5,706 bases of DNA from Candidatus Poseidoniaceae archaeon (GTDB lineage Archaea > Thermoplasmatota > Poseidoniia > Poseidoniales > Poseidoniaceae), in the NCBI GenBank assembly GCA_029250385.1, contig JAQXFJ010000292.1:1-5706 (forward strand). Direction: 5' to 3'. The position numbers were made by a program, and so were the translations under genes. This document shows, one piece after another, positions 1 through 5,706 of this stretch. The notes below the pieces were generated by a model. The model was not told where the DNA came from. It saw nothing but the letters and a program-made list of their open reading frames with translations, and did not search any database. The stretch's first letter is position 1. Each line of letters opens with the position of its first letter.

Positions 1-104
1 TACCTCCTTCAGGTATTGGTAAAATACCAAATATGTTCAATTCCAAAGTTAAGAACCATCACCAAGTAGTCGGATTATTTAACGAAATTGACCAGAGGTT
101 TTGA
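1..104 (+). CDS. 3' end of an unidentified upstream gene (possible Fe-S partner subunit)
   Basis: The reading frame beginning at base 3 is open for 33 codons and ends at TGA 102-104; the 5' part lies outside the window. The visible tail starts PPSGIGKIPNMF and ends GLFNEIDQRF. It is hydrophilic, with no cysteine and no membrane segment. I do not recognise the family from this tail. HdrB/SdhE-type CCG proteins are commonly encoded directly after an iron-sulfur subunit (HdrC or SdhB), so such a partner is plausible, but this is inference from gene order only. The stop codon lies 8 bases before the ATG of the next gene and overlaps an alternative TTG start, which indicates co-transcription and probably translational coupling. 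Confidence 0.6.
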   Translation, partial: PPSGIGKIPNMFNSKVKNHHQVVGLFNEIDQRF

Positions 105-112
105 GTGATAAA

Positions 113-970
113 ATGCCAAAGATAGCTTATTACCCTGGTAATGTTGCTCGAGCCGCTTCAATGGAAGTAGAAGATTGTATACAACCGCTCTGCAAAACGT
201 TAGGTATCGATTTAATTGAATTGCCAGAAGCAACTAGTGATGGTGGCAATATTATCAAGCAAGCCTCAACAAAATTACAACATGCTTTGGTGGCAAGAAA
301 CCTAGCATTAGCTGAAGAAAAGGGGCTAGATATCATGACCACTTGTGCAACAAGCCATGGAATCATGAAAGATACTATGCAAGATTTGAAAGATGACCCT
401 ATCTACTCAGCCCAATTAAATAACTTGATTGCCCGCTCTACGGGCGTTGAGTACCGAGGTGAAGCGGAGTCATGGCATCTATTGCACTACCTGGTAGAAG
501 AGATTGGACTTGACAAAGTTAACGACGCAGTAATTAATCCAATTGATCTCAATATTGCACCTTATTATGGGCCAAATATGCAAAGAGAGGGATTTTGTGC
601 CCAGGACGACCCATTCATGCCGTCTTATCTAGAACAACTCATTACTGCATTAGGTGGCCGACCGGTAAATTATGATTTAAAGTGTCAAAGTGTCGGTGCC
701 CCCTCATTACTTACTCTAGAAAAACCTGTTATGTCTCTCATTTCATCTGTTATTAGCGACGCAAAATCAAATGGTGCTGACATAATCGTAAGTGCTTGTA
801 CAGTATCTCACTCAAACCTTGATTCATATCAATCTAAGGCAGGGCGCAAGACTGGTAAAAATACCAGTATACCTGTAATACATCTAGCTGAACTGGTAGC
901 CTTTGCCCTGGGTCATTTCCCTGACAGATTGGCACAGCTGAGAACTAGAGCAATTTTGATTGGTGGCTGA
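113..970 (+). CDS. HdrB/SdhE-like CCG-domain protein with most cluster cysteines replaced
   Basis: This 285-residue protein (numbered from ATG 113) has the two-repeat architecture of heterodisulfide reductase subunit B and the SdhE/SdhC subunit of archaeal succinate dehydrogenases. Landmarks are AYYPG near the N-terminus, ARNLALAEEKGLDI (residues 61-74), APYYG (149-153), and GADIIVSAC followed by a short SNLD segment (221-237). Family members bind non-cubane [4Fe-4S] clusters through CCG motifs and pass electrons to or from disulfides, quinones or flavoprotein partners. Here the expected ligands are largely gone: Asn10 after YYPG, Ser42-Asp43 for the first Cys pair, Ser81 and Ser232 for the last Cys of each CxxC, and Pro154 after YYG. 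Only Cys78, Cys191 and Cys229 remain at ligand-like positions. No signal peptide or transmembrane segment is visible, so it is probably cytoplasmic or peripheral. An in-frame TTG at 101 would add four residues. GAGGT at 95-99 is too close to TTG and rather far from ATG; ATG matches the family N-terminus better. The fold assignment is firm, the redox function is doubtful. Confidence 0.82.
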   Translation: MPKIAYYPGNVARAASMEVEDCIQPLCKTLGIDLIELPEATSDGGNIIKQASTKLQHALVARNLALAEEKGLDIMTTCATSHGIMKDTMQDLKDDPIYSAQLNNLIARSTGVEYRGEAESWHLLHYLVEEIGLDKVNDAVINPIDLNIAPYYGPNMQREGFCAQDDPFMPSYLEQLITALGGRPVNYDLKCQSVGAPSLLTLEKPVMSLISSVISDAKSNGADIIVSACTVSHSNLDSYQSKAGRKTGKNTSIPVIHLAELVAFALGHFPDRLAQLRTRAILIGG

Positions 971-983
971 AATTTGCTCAGCC
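965..983. other. Small hairpin holding both convergent stop codons
   Basis: GGCTGA (965-970) and TCAGCC (978-983) form a perfect 6-bp inverted repeat around a 7-base loop. The left arm ends in the TGA stop of the + strand CCG gene. The right arm begins with TCA, which is the TGA stop of hef on the - strand. No T-run follows on either strand, so it does not look like an intrinsic terminator. Transcripts of the two genes may overlap at their 3' ends. Confidence 0.55.
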
Positions 984-3584
984 ATATAAAAAAGGCATAA
1001 TAAGTTGATAATTATCAACGCTCAAGATCTCAGATAGCGTTGTTTGATCAGATTTCAAAATATCAGTAATGGAATCAAATTTCTCAAACAATTGAAGGCA
1101 AACTTCCAAATCTAAGTCAGTTATTTGGCACAATATTGTTGCTTGCTTATTTATCCCATCAGTATTCCACTTGGCTAACAGGGTGTGTGATTCTTCACCT
1201 TGATTGACCATTGCCGCTATTTCTTTTGCAGCATTGCTGCAGTGCATTGTGATGGAACTTTCATCGACGTCTTGATACTTCACATAATCTCGCATTTTTG
1301 TTGAAAAGTTTTGATTATTCTTAGCAATTAAAAATATCAAATGAGCCGATTCCATCGAGTCTTTGGTCGTTAAAATCGGCACGCCTAAGTCTAAACTAAC
1401 ATGGGCTAAAGCTCCGAGTACTGCGTTGGGGTGAACTGAATTTCCTATTTCTCCAAGTTCGATTAACAATATTGGTTGATTAGTTGATTGTCTCATTCTT
1501 TGGCACTGTTTGAACAATCTTTGATCAATTATTGAGGTTAGTAAATCACGAGAAGTTTTCCGCTCAATTAGAATATCCTTACTTAACAAAATATCACCTG
1601 TTTCTAGGTTTTCAAATCTAACAGACATTCCAAGGCTGGTAAGATAGGCAGATAAAGTTGAAGACGCTTCTCTATGATCAAGAACCACATTCATGTCAAT
1701 AGTTTGCGATAATGTTTGAATTACATCTTTGGTGGCTTTTAATACAGCGATTTCCTGCTCTCTGGTGTTATTTTCAGTGCTTGTTTCTCGGTAAAAGTCA
1801 TCTAAACCGGTTTGATTTCTCGGGCGTTTGTCTTTTGCTGCTACAGAATTTTGCTTTTCGTGACTTATTGGCCGCTCTATAGGATTAGCAGTACTTTCAT
1901 CCTTGATTATATCATACTCAAGGTTAAGCCGTTCTTGTTCGATTGTTAGGAATTTTTCGGCAGGAATTTCATTCATTCCCAACTTGACAGAAAAACTGGA
2001 TAGAACATCCCCAGAAGCAGGCTCACGTAATGGGATTCGCCCCATTCGCTGTATTTCCTCAAGATTTTTGTACATACGTCGCTCTCTTACCTTGGCAGCA
2101 TTGTTGACAAATTCATCTCTTGTATTGCGAGCAATCAATGTCTTTACTGTCCCTGAACTTTGTCTAGCAGTTCGCCCTCGCCTTTGTATGGCTCTTATTG
2201 CGCTTGGCACCGGTTCATACATCAAGACAAGGTCTGCAGATGGAACATCTAATCCTTCTTCGCCCACAGACGTTGCGACCAATACATTTACTTCTCCTGA
2301 GCGAAATTGTTCAAGTCTCGCCAATTGTTCTTTCTGCTTCATACCTTTTTGTTTTCCGCTAGTAGCTTGCCCAATGAACGGTGCCACCTTCACCTGATCA
2401 ATATTTTCGAGTACTTGATTGAGATTTTGCACGGTGTATCTGTATTCGGTAAATATGAGAATACGGGAATTAGGATTTTGTTTTAACCTTTCAGTAATCA
2501 TATCGACTACTTGGGTAACCTTTGGGTGTATCTCGCCGAGTTTTTCTGCCGCCTTCCTGAAGTTGTGAATTACCGGTTTTGCGATGAATCTATTTGTCCC
2601 TCTACCACCAGTCCTGCCTTCGTCTTCGGCTTTGTCGAGAAATAATGTTGCTGGTATCACTCCTTGTGTCCTGAGCAAGTCTAGTAACATGTGCATTCTG
2701 CGAACATCAGAAACTTTACGCGCAGCGTTGTAACCTCTAGCGTCTCTCCGGCTAATTGCCCTGCTAACAGATTGCTGTGCATCTGTTATGATTTTTGAAG
2801 TGAGATTTTTTACCGGAGCCATAAAACCCATCCGCTGTAAGGTTTCAACTTCTGTTGATTGATATTCTTGCAATGGGTATATGAGTGTTTTTAATGTATC
2901 AGGAAGGTCGACTGGGACGATGTCATTTTGTAACTCGACAGCATATGGTTTTAGCATTACTTCATCTCTTTTTGAGATGTCAAGCCGATCGATTGCTAAT
3001 CTTTTGGCAACCTCAAGTATTGATGATTTTGTCGTCCCAGGGCTGGCTGTAGCTCCCAAAGTATAGCCATCAGGGTTGGCATTAAGGAACAAGTCTCCAA
3101 CTTGAGCGTAGGGATGATTTCCGGTGGCATGATGCGCCTCATCGAAAATTAACAACGCTACTTCAGTCAAGGAAATTATTTCATTAATTGCATCATTCCT
3201 AATCACCTGGGAAGTAGCCATCAAAATTTTACCTGTATCCCAAAGTGAACGTCGTTTATTTGGTGGTGTTTCACCAGTATATCTTACGATTGTCTCCGGA
3301 TCTATGTTTAACATCTCTCGAGCCATTCGCTGTTGCTGGTCAACCAGTCCAGTAGTGGGGGCAATTAAAATTATTTTTTTGTTACTTAATCGAAGGGTCT
3401 CAGCCATTAGCATCCACTGCACTGCAGTTTTGCCAAATCCAGTTGGCATTACCATCAAACATGATGATGTCAATGCGTTTTTTAATGCCCTAATTTGATA
3501 TCCTCTCGCCTCTACACCGTCTTGTAAAAGCGGGTGTATCATTGTAGGCATCAATGGCTCTTTTGGTCGAGGGTTCAAAAGCAT
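978..3584 (-). CDS. hef: Hef: archaeal FANCM/XPF-family DNA helicase-nuclease
   Basis: This 868-residue protein fuses an SF2 helicase to an XPF nuclease, as in Hef, which processes stalled replication forks and branched DNA. Helicase motifs are Walker A PTGFGKTA (47-54), DEAH (148-151), TAS (179-181), ILIFTEY (375-381), VATSVGEEGLDVPSAD (436-451) and QRRGRTAR (467-474). A helical insertion at about 230-350 matches the Hef-specific domain between the two RecA folds. A charged, probably disordered linker (about 555-615) contains QTGLDDFY (591-598), a textbook PIP box. The nuclease keeps LDHRE (635-639), GD (663-664) and ERKTSRD (674-680), matching GDXnERKX3D, so it should be active. The C-terminal (HhH)2 region (about 817-868) is recognisable by pattern, but its GxG hairpins read DLD and SVD. 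Family members usually start near a HPLI-like segment; MIHPLL here makes Met12 (3551) or Met15 (3542) likely true starts rather than Met1. It is slightly longer than typical Hef and is transcribed alone, divergently from rpl3. Confidence 0.95.
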   Translation of the reverse strand: MLLNPRPKEPLMPTMIHPLLQDGVEARGYQIRALKNALTSSCLMVMPTGFGKTAVQWMLMAETLRLSNKKIILIAPTTGLVDQQQRMAREMLNIDPETIVRYTGETPPNKRRSLWDTGKILMATSQVIRNDAINEIISLTEVALLIFDEAHHATGNHPYAQVGDLFLNANPDGYTLGATASPGTTKSSILEVAKRLAIDRLDISKRDEVMLKPYAVELQNDIVPVDLPDTLKTLIYPLQEYQSTEVETLQRMGFMAPVKNLTSKIITDAQQSVSRAISRRDARGYNAARKVSDVRRMHMLLDLLRTQGVIPATLFLDKAEDEGRTGGRGTNRFIAKPVIHNFRKAAEKLGEIHPKVTQVVDMITERLKQNPNSRILIFTEYRYTVQNLNQVLENIDQVKVAPFIGQATSGKQKGMKQKEQLARLEQFRSGEVNVLVATSVGEEGLDVPSADLVLMYEPVPSAIRAIQRRGRTARQSSGTVKTLIARNTRDEFVNNAAKVRERRMYKNLEEIQRMGRIPLREPASGDVLSSFSVKLGMNEIPAEKFLTIEQERLNLEYDIIKDESTANPIERPISHEKQNSVAAKDKRPRNQTGLDDFYRETSTENNTREQEIAVLKATKDVIQTLSQTIDMNVVLDHREASSTLSAYLTSLGMSVRFENLETGDILLSKDILIERKTSRDLLTSIIDQRLFKQCQRMRQSTNQPILLIELGEIGNSVHPNAVLGALAHVSLDLGVPILTTKDSMESAHLIFLIAKNNQNFSTKMRDYVKYQDVDESSITMHCSNAAKEIAAMVNQGEESHTLLAKWNTDGINKQATILCQITDLDLEVCLQLFEKFDSITDILKSDQTTLSEILSVDNYQLIMPFLYG
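1004..1019. repeat. 16-bp perfect palindrome in the 3' end of hef
   Basis: GTTGATAATTATCAAC reads identically on both strands. It lies inside the last hef codons (Val-Asp-Asn-Tyr-Gln). Its right arm overlaps another inverted repeat, CAACGCT (1016-1022) with AGCGTTG (1036-1042). It could be a protein-binding site or a 3'-end structure, but it is fully coding and AT-rich, so chance is a serious alternative. Confidence 0.4.
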
Positions 3585-3588
3585 GATG

Positions 3589-3598
3589 ATTAAAATAA
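3589..3598 (-). promoter_or_regulatory. Candidate TATA element for hef
   Basis: On the - strand this reads TTATTTTAAT, resembling an archaeal TATA box. Using the usual spacing of about 26-27 bases, transcription would begin near 3567. That is downstream of the first possible hef ATG (3584) and 16-25 bases before Met12 and Met15. A second AT-rich element, the - strand TTTTTTAG around 3613-3620, would instead start transcription just before Met1. The sequence alone cannot decide between them. Confidence 0.35.
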
Positions 3599-3676
3599 CT
3601 CGACATTAACCACTAAAAAACTATCATCCCCTACCGCCATAATCGATTGACAGAAAAGCAATACAGACCGAACCAC

Positions 3677-3684
3677 TCATATAT
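3677..3684 (+). promoter_or_regulatory. Candidate TATA element for the rpl3-rpl4 operon
   Basis: TCATATAT sits in the AT-rich half of the hef/rpl3 intergenic region, just before the GC-rich island. At normal archaeal spacing it would set a start near 3704-3710, giving an untranslated leader of about 165-170 bases before rpl3. That start would fall inside the 5' arm of the first hairpin of the structured region. If that hairpin is real RNA, a promoter slightly further upstream is needed, for example one around 3660. Confidence 0.35.
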
Positions 3685-3700
3685 GATTGGTAAGTCGGAT

Positions 3701-3850
3701 GGTTGCTCAAAGGTGAGTAGCCAGACACAACGGGCCATCCCAAGAGGACCCCGATAGTCTTGTTCCGCATTCGTTGGAACGAGGCGCAGTGTCACGGCCA
3801 CTCCTATCTGGAGAGCCCTCGTACGCCCTCTCGGTGGGGCCCCTGCGCTG
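3701..3850 (+). ncRNA. GC-rich structured RNA: candidate rpl3 leader or small RNA
   Basis: Bases 3721-3850 are about 64% G+C by my count, against about 38% in 3591-3680, and contain no convincing gene. Several helices form on the + strand. P1 pairs 3701-3709 with 3714-3722: nine pairs, two of them G-U, with an AAGG loop. P2 pairs 3759-3766 with 3776-3783: eight pairs, one G-U, with a 9-base loop. P3 pairs GCGCAG (3784-3789) with CTGCGC (3843-3848). P3 encloses 3798-3802 with 3833-3837, and GAGAG (3811-3815) with CTCTC (3828-3832). The G-U pairs would be A-C mismatches on the other strand, which argues for + strand transcription. The 3' end lies just before the rpl3 ribosome binding site, so an autoregulatory ribosomal leader is the first guess. 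A free-standing RNA is possible; ACA at 3853-3855 shortly after P3 is compatible with an H/ACA guide, but only weakly. I do not recognise it as 5S, SRP, RNase P or tRNA. Confidence 0.55.
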
Positions 3851-3862
3851 TAACAAAATAAT

Positions 3863-3867
3863 GGAGG
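3863..3867 (+). promoter_or_regulatory. Shine-Dalgarno site of rpl3
   Basis: GGAGG lies seven bases before ATG 3875, which is ideal spacing and fixes the rpl3 start. It sits in a possible 3-bp hairpin, GGA-GGAA-TCC (3863-3872), that could partly mask it, immediately after the structured region. Confidence 0.85.
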
Positions 3868-3874
3868 AATCCCA

Positions 3875-4894
3875 ATGGCGAAAAGAAGTCACCCACGAAG
3901 AGGTTCGATGGCGTTCAGTCCGCGTAAGCGTGCCAAGCGTCCTTTCGGACACGTAAAGTCGTGGCCAAAAACCGAAGCGAGCGAAGTTAGAATACAAGGA
4001 TTTGCAGGATGGAAAGCCGGCATGACTCACATTTTGGCTCGTGATTTAAACCCAAGAAGCCCAGCTGCAGGACAGGAAGCAAGGATTCCTGTAACAGTAG
4101 TAGAATGCCCAAAGATGAGAATCTTAGGTGTTCGTGGATATCAGATGACTCCCTATGGCAAGCAAGCTATTGGTGAGGCATGGGCCGATGCTGGCATGAT
4201 TGCTGAAGCGTTTAGTGATCTATTCAAGAAATTGCCTCAACGCAAAGAGCATGATGCTGAGAAACATTTCGAAAATCTAGAAAATGCAGATTTGTGTGAA
4301 GTTAGACTAATAGTCGCTACTCAACCAAGTCAAATTTCAGGAATACCAACCAAGGTCCCAGATGTAATGGAAGTAGGTCTTGATGGTGGAAACTCCAGTG
4401 AACAACTAAACTATGCCAAGGAAAAGTTTGGTGAAGAATTTTCATTTGCTGATTGTTTCGAAGAAGGAATCCTTATCGATATCGTTGCCGTCACCAAAGG
4501 ATACGGATGGCAGGGTGTAATCAAGCGATTTGGTGGTAAACTCCAATCTCACAAGAACTCAAAGAAGCGCAGGCAACACGGAAACATGGGTGACTTCGGT
4601 ACAGGATATGTAAGAAAGACTATCCGACAAGGTGGTCAAACAGGATACCATCAAAGAACTGAATACAACAAGAGAATCATGAGAGTTGCTAATCCAGAAG
4701 AACATGCAATAACTCCATCAGGTGGATTTTTGCACTATGGTGAAGTAAATTCTGACTACATCTTGGTCAAAGGTAGCGTTCCTGGACCTTCAAAGCGTTT
4801 GATTAGATTTAGAGACGCCACTAGAGGTAGTGACAGAACTCTTCATGATTACGAAATCACGTACGTAAGTACAGCATCCAAGCAGGGGGCCTGA
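3875..4894 (+). CDS. rpl3: Large-subunit ribosomal protein uL3 (L3), archaeal type
   Basis: uL3 binds 23S rRNA early in 50S assembly and sends a long loop toward the peptidyl-transferase centre. The 339 residues match the usual archaeal length. The N-terminus has the archaeal/eukaryotic signature PRRGSMAFSPRKRAKR (7-22), followed by GWKAGMTH (45-52). The core carries VTKGYGWQGVIKRFGGK (206-222), GYHQRTEYNKRI (257-268), GGFLHYGEV (283-291) and DYILVKGSVPGPSKRL (294-309), all strongly conserved. In the central extension the eukaryotic histidine and 'W-finger' tryptophan are not present: the stretch reads DFGTGYVRKTI (240-250), with Lys248 at the tryptophan position. Haloarchaeal L3 also lacks that tryptophan, as far as I recall, so this is variation rather than damage. 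It is the first gene of the operon, has a strong ribosome binding site and ends two bases before rpl4. Confidence 0.97.
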   Translation: MAKRSHPRRGSMAFSPRKRAKRPFGHVKSWPKTEASEVRIQGFAGWKAGMTHILARDLNPRSPAAGQEARIPVTVVECPKMRILGVRGYQMTPYGKQAIGEAWADAGMIAEAFSDLFKKLPQRKEHDAEKHFENLENADLCEVRLIVATQPSQISGIPTKVPDVMEVGLDGGNSSEQLNYAKEKFGEEFSFADCFEEGILIDIVAVTKGYGWQGVIKRFGGKLQSHKNSKKRRQHGNMGDFGTGYVRKTIRQGGQTGYHQRTEYNKRIMRVANPEEHAITPSGGFLHYGEVNSDYILVKGSVPGPSKRLIRFRDATRGSDRTLHDYEITYVSTASKQGA

Positions 4895-4896
4895 AG

Positions 4897-5706
4897 ATGA
4901 AAGTTGCAGTAAAAGATATTACCAACACAATCAGTGCTGATGAGCTAGATGCAGGTAGGCTACAAGATACTTTTGAGATATCTGTCTCAGACGGGTCAAA
5001 GATTGCATTACCTGCCTCCTTTGCTACTCCACTTCGTGAGGATTTAGTCAAACTAGCAGTAGCATCTAGCCGAGCAAATCGCAGACAACCATACGGTTCA
5101 AGGCCACACGGTGGAAAAAGAAAGCCAATGGCTGGTATGAAGCACTCCGTCGAATGGTGGGGTAAGGGAAGAGGTGTCTCAAGAATTATGAGGCGAACTG
5201 GTCAGAAGAGAGCAGCTCAAAACCCTCACACACTTGGTGGAAGAAGAGCCCACGGACCTAAGGTCGAAAAGATATGGGCCCGTAAACTAAATCAAAAAGA
5301 ACGACGACTTGCAAGAGACACAGCACTTAGGGCAACCACTGACATGGACATGGTAAGTTCTCGAGGTCACCAAATTTCAGAAGAGGTATCTTCTCTACCT
5401 ATCATACTAGGTAACTATGTTGAAGTTAGAGACGGCAAGAAAGAAGAGTTTGATTTTGAGTCATTCAACCATGGCTCTGCAACCCGTAAGGTTCTAGCAA
5501 TCTTTGACGGACTTGGTCTGGGTGATGACTTGCAAAGAGCAAGAGAAGGAAGAAAAATTCGTGCTGGAAAGGCGACAATGAGAGGAAGGGTCCACAAGAC
5601 TCCTAAATCCATACTACTTGTTGTTAAGGAAAAATCAGGATTAGCACAAGCAGCTAGAAATCTACCTGGAGTAGATGTAGTTGCTGCTAAGGATCTAAAC
5701 GCTGAA
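4897..5706 (+). CDS. rpl4: Large-subunit ribosomal protein uL4 (L4), archaeal type, 3' end missing
   Basis: The frame from ATG 4897 is open for 270 codons to the window edge with no stop. uL4 binds 23S rRNA domain I and, with uL22, lines the peptide exit tunnel. Archaeal/eukaryotic hallmarks are NRRQPYGSRPHGGKRK (61-76, the basic tunnel loop region), GGRRAHGPKVEKIWARKLNQ (114-133), KERRLARDTALRATT (134-148), GRKIRAGKATMRGR (218-231) and ARNLPGVDVV (253-262). The last residues, DLNAE, match the segment just before the family C-terminus, so probably only 10-30 residues are missing. Only two bases separate it from the rpl3 stop. AGGGGG at 4884-4889, seven bases before the ATG and inside rpl3, is an imperfect ribosome binding site, so translation is likely coupled to rpl3. 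In archaea rpl23 and rpl2 normally follow. Confidence 0.96.
   Translation, partial: MKVAVKDITNTISADELDAGRLQDTFEISVSDGSKIALPASFATPLREDLVKLAVASSRANRRQPYGSRPHGGKRKPMAGMKHSVEWWGKGRGVSRIMRRTGQKRAAQNPHTLGGRRAHGPKVEKIWARKLNQKERRLARDTALRATTDMDMVSSRGHQISEEVSSLPIILGNYVEVRDGKKEEFDFESFNHGSATRKVLAIFDGLGLGDDLQRAREGRKIRAGKATMRGRVHKTPKSILLVVKEKSGLAQAARNLPGVDVVAAKDLNAE

Noticed and set aside
2..9. ACCTCCTT, resembling the 3' end of 16S rRNA
   Set aside because: It lies in an open coding frame with no other rRNA sequence around it.
12..28. GGTATT/AATACC hairpin near the window start
   Set aside because: A short AT-rich stem within the coding tail of the upstream gene; it could easily arise by chance.
1903..2397. 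164-codon open frame on the + strand inside hef
   Set aside because: It is antisense to the conserved helicase motif V/VI region, has no family resemblance, and is explained by hef codon composition.
3683..3757. 24-codon + strand frame that could be a leader peptide
   Set aside because: No ribosome binding site, no repeated regulatory codons, and its ATG overlaps the TATA-like element.
3720..3850. 5S rRNA, SRP RNA, RNase P RNA or tRNA in the GC-rich island
   Set aside because: The length and the conserved signatures do not fit: no 5S CCGAAC loop, SRP helix 8 core, RNase P GAGGAAAGUCC block or tRNA T-loop. The GUAAC at 3850-3854 resembles an SRP Alu motif, but rpl3 begins immediately after it.
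3707..4030. 107-codon - strand frame and 60-codon + strand frame (3774-3956) around the rpl3 start
   Set aside because: Both cross the GC-rich structured region and the well-supported rpl3 N-terminus, and their low-complexity products have no recognisable domain.
4857..5051. - strand frames opposite rpl4 (also 5415-5612)
   Set aside because: Antisense shadows of the conserved L4 coding sequence.
1..5706. CRISPR array, insertion sequence, toxin-antitoxin or phage-defence system
   Set aside because: No repeated spacer-like units, transposase, terminal repeats or defence domains are visible. Hef is a housekeeping repair enzyme here, next to a ribosomal operon.

Overview
The window is a piece of an archaeal chromosome. 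The evidence is the archaeal/eukaryotic-type uL3 and uL4 ribosomal proteins, a full-length Hef (the archaeal XPF/FANCM-like helicase-nuclease, a euryarchaeal hallmark), an HdrB/SdhE-like CCG-domain protein, a strong Shine-Dalgarno site before rpl3, and AT-rich TATA-like elements rather than bacterial promoters. The protein style and moderately AT-rich composition suggest an uncultivated planktonic euryarchaeote such as Marine Group II or III (Thermoplasmatota). That placement is inference, not demonstrated here.

Layout. (1) Positions 1-970, + strand: the last 33 codons of an unidentified gene, then a protein with the HdrB/SdhE two-CCG-domain fold. The upstream stop (TGA 102-104) sits just before the next ATG (113), so they look like one operon. 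The CCG protein has lost most canonical cluster-binding cysteines, and the two halves changed in the same way. (2) Positions 978-3584, - strand: hef, convergent with the CCG gene. Only 7 bases separate the two stop codons, and both lie in the arms of one small hairpin. Hef keeps all its helicase motifs and the XPF nuclease site, carries a clear PIP box (PCNA-binding peptide) in its linker, and has a degenerate C-terminal helix-hairpin-helix. (3) Positions 3585-3874: a divergent intergenic region of 290 bases. The hef-proximal part is AT-rich and holds candidate promoters. The rpl3-proximal part (about 3701-3850) is a GC-rich island with several stable + strand helices, most likely a structured leader of the ribosomal operon or an independent small RNA. 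(4) Positions 3875-5706, + strand: rpl3 then rpl4, separated by two bases. They form the start of the archaeal S10-type ribosomal protein cluster, and rpl4 runs off the window end.

The gene groups are functionally separate: redox metabolism, replication-fork repair and translation. The two items most worth pursuing are the structured RNA before rpl3 and the symmetric cysteine replacement in the HdrB-like protein.
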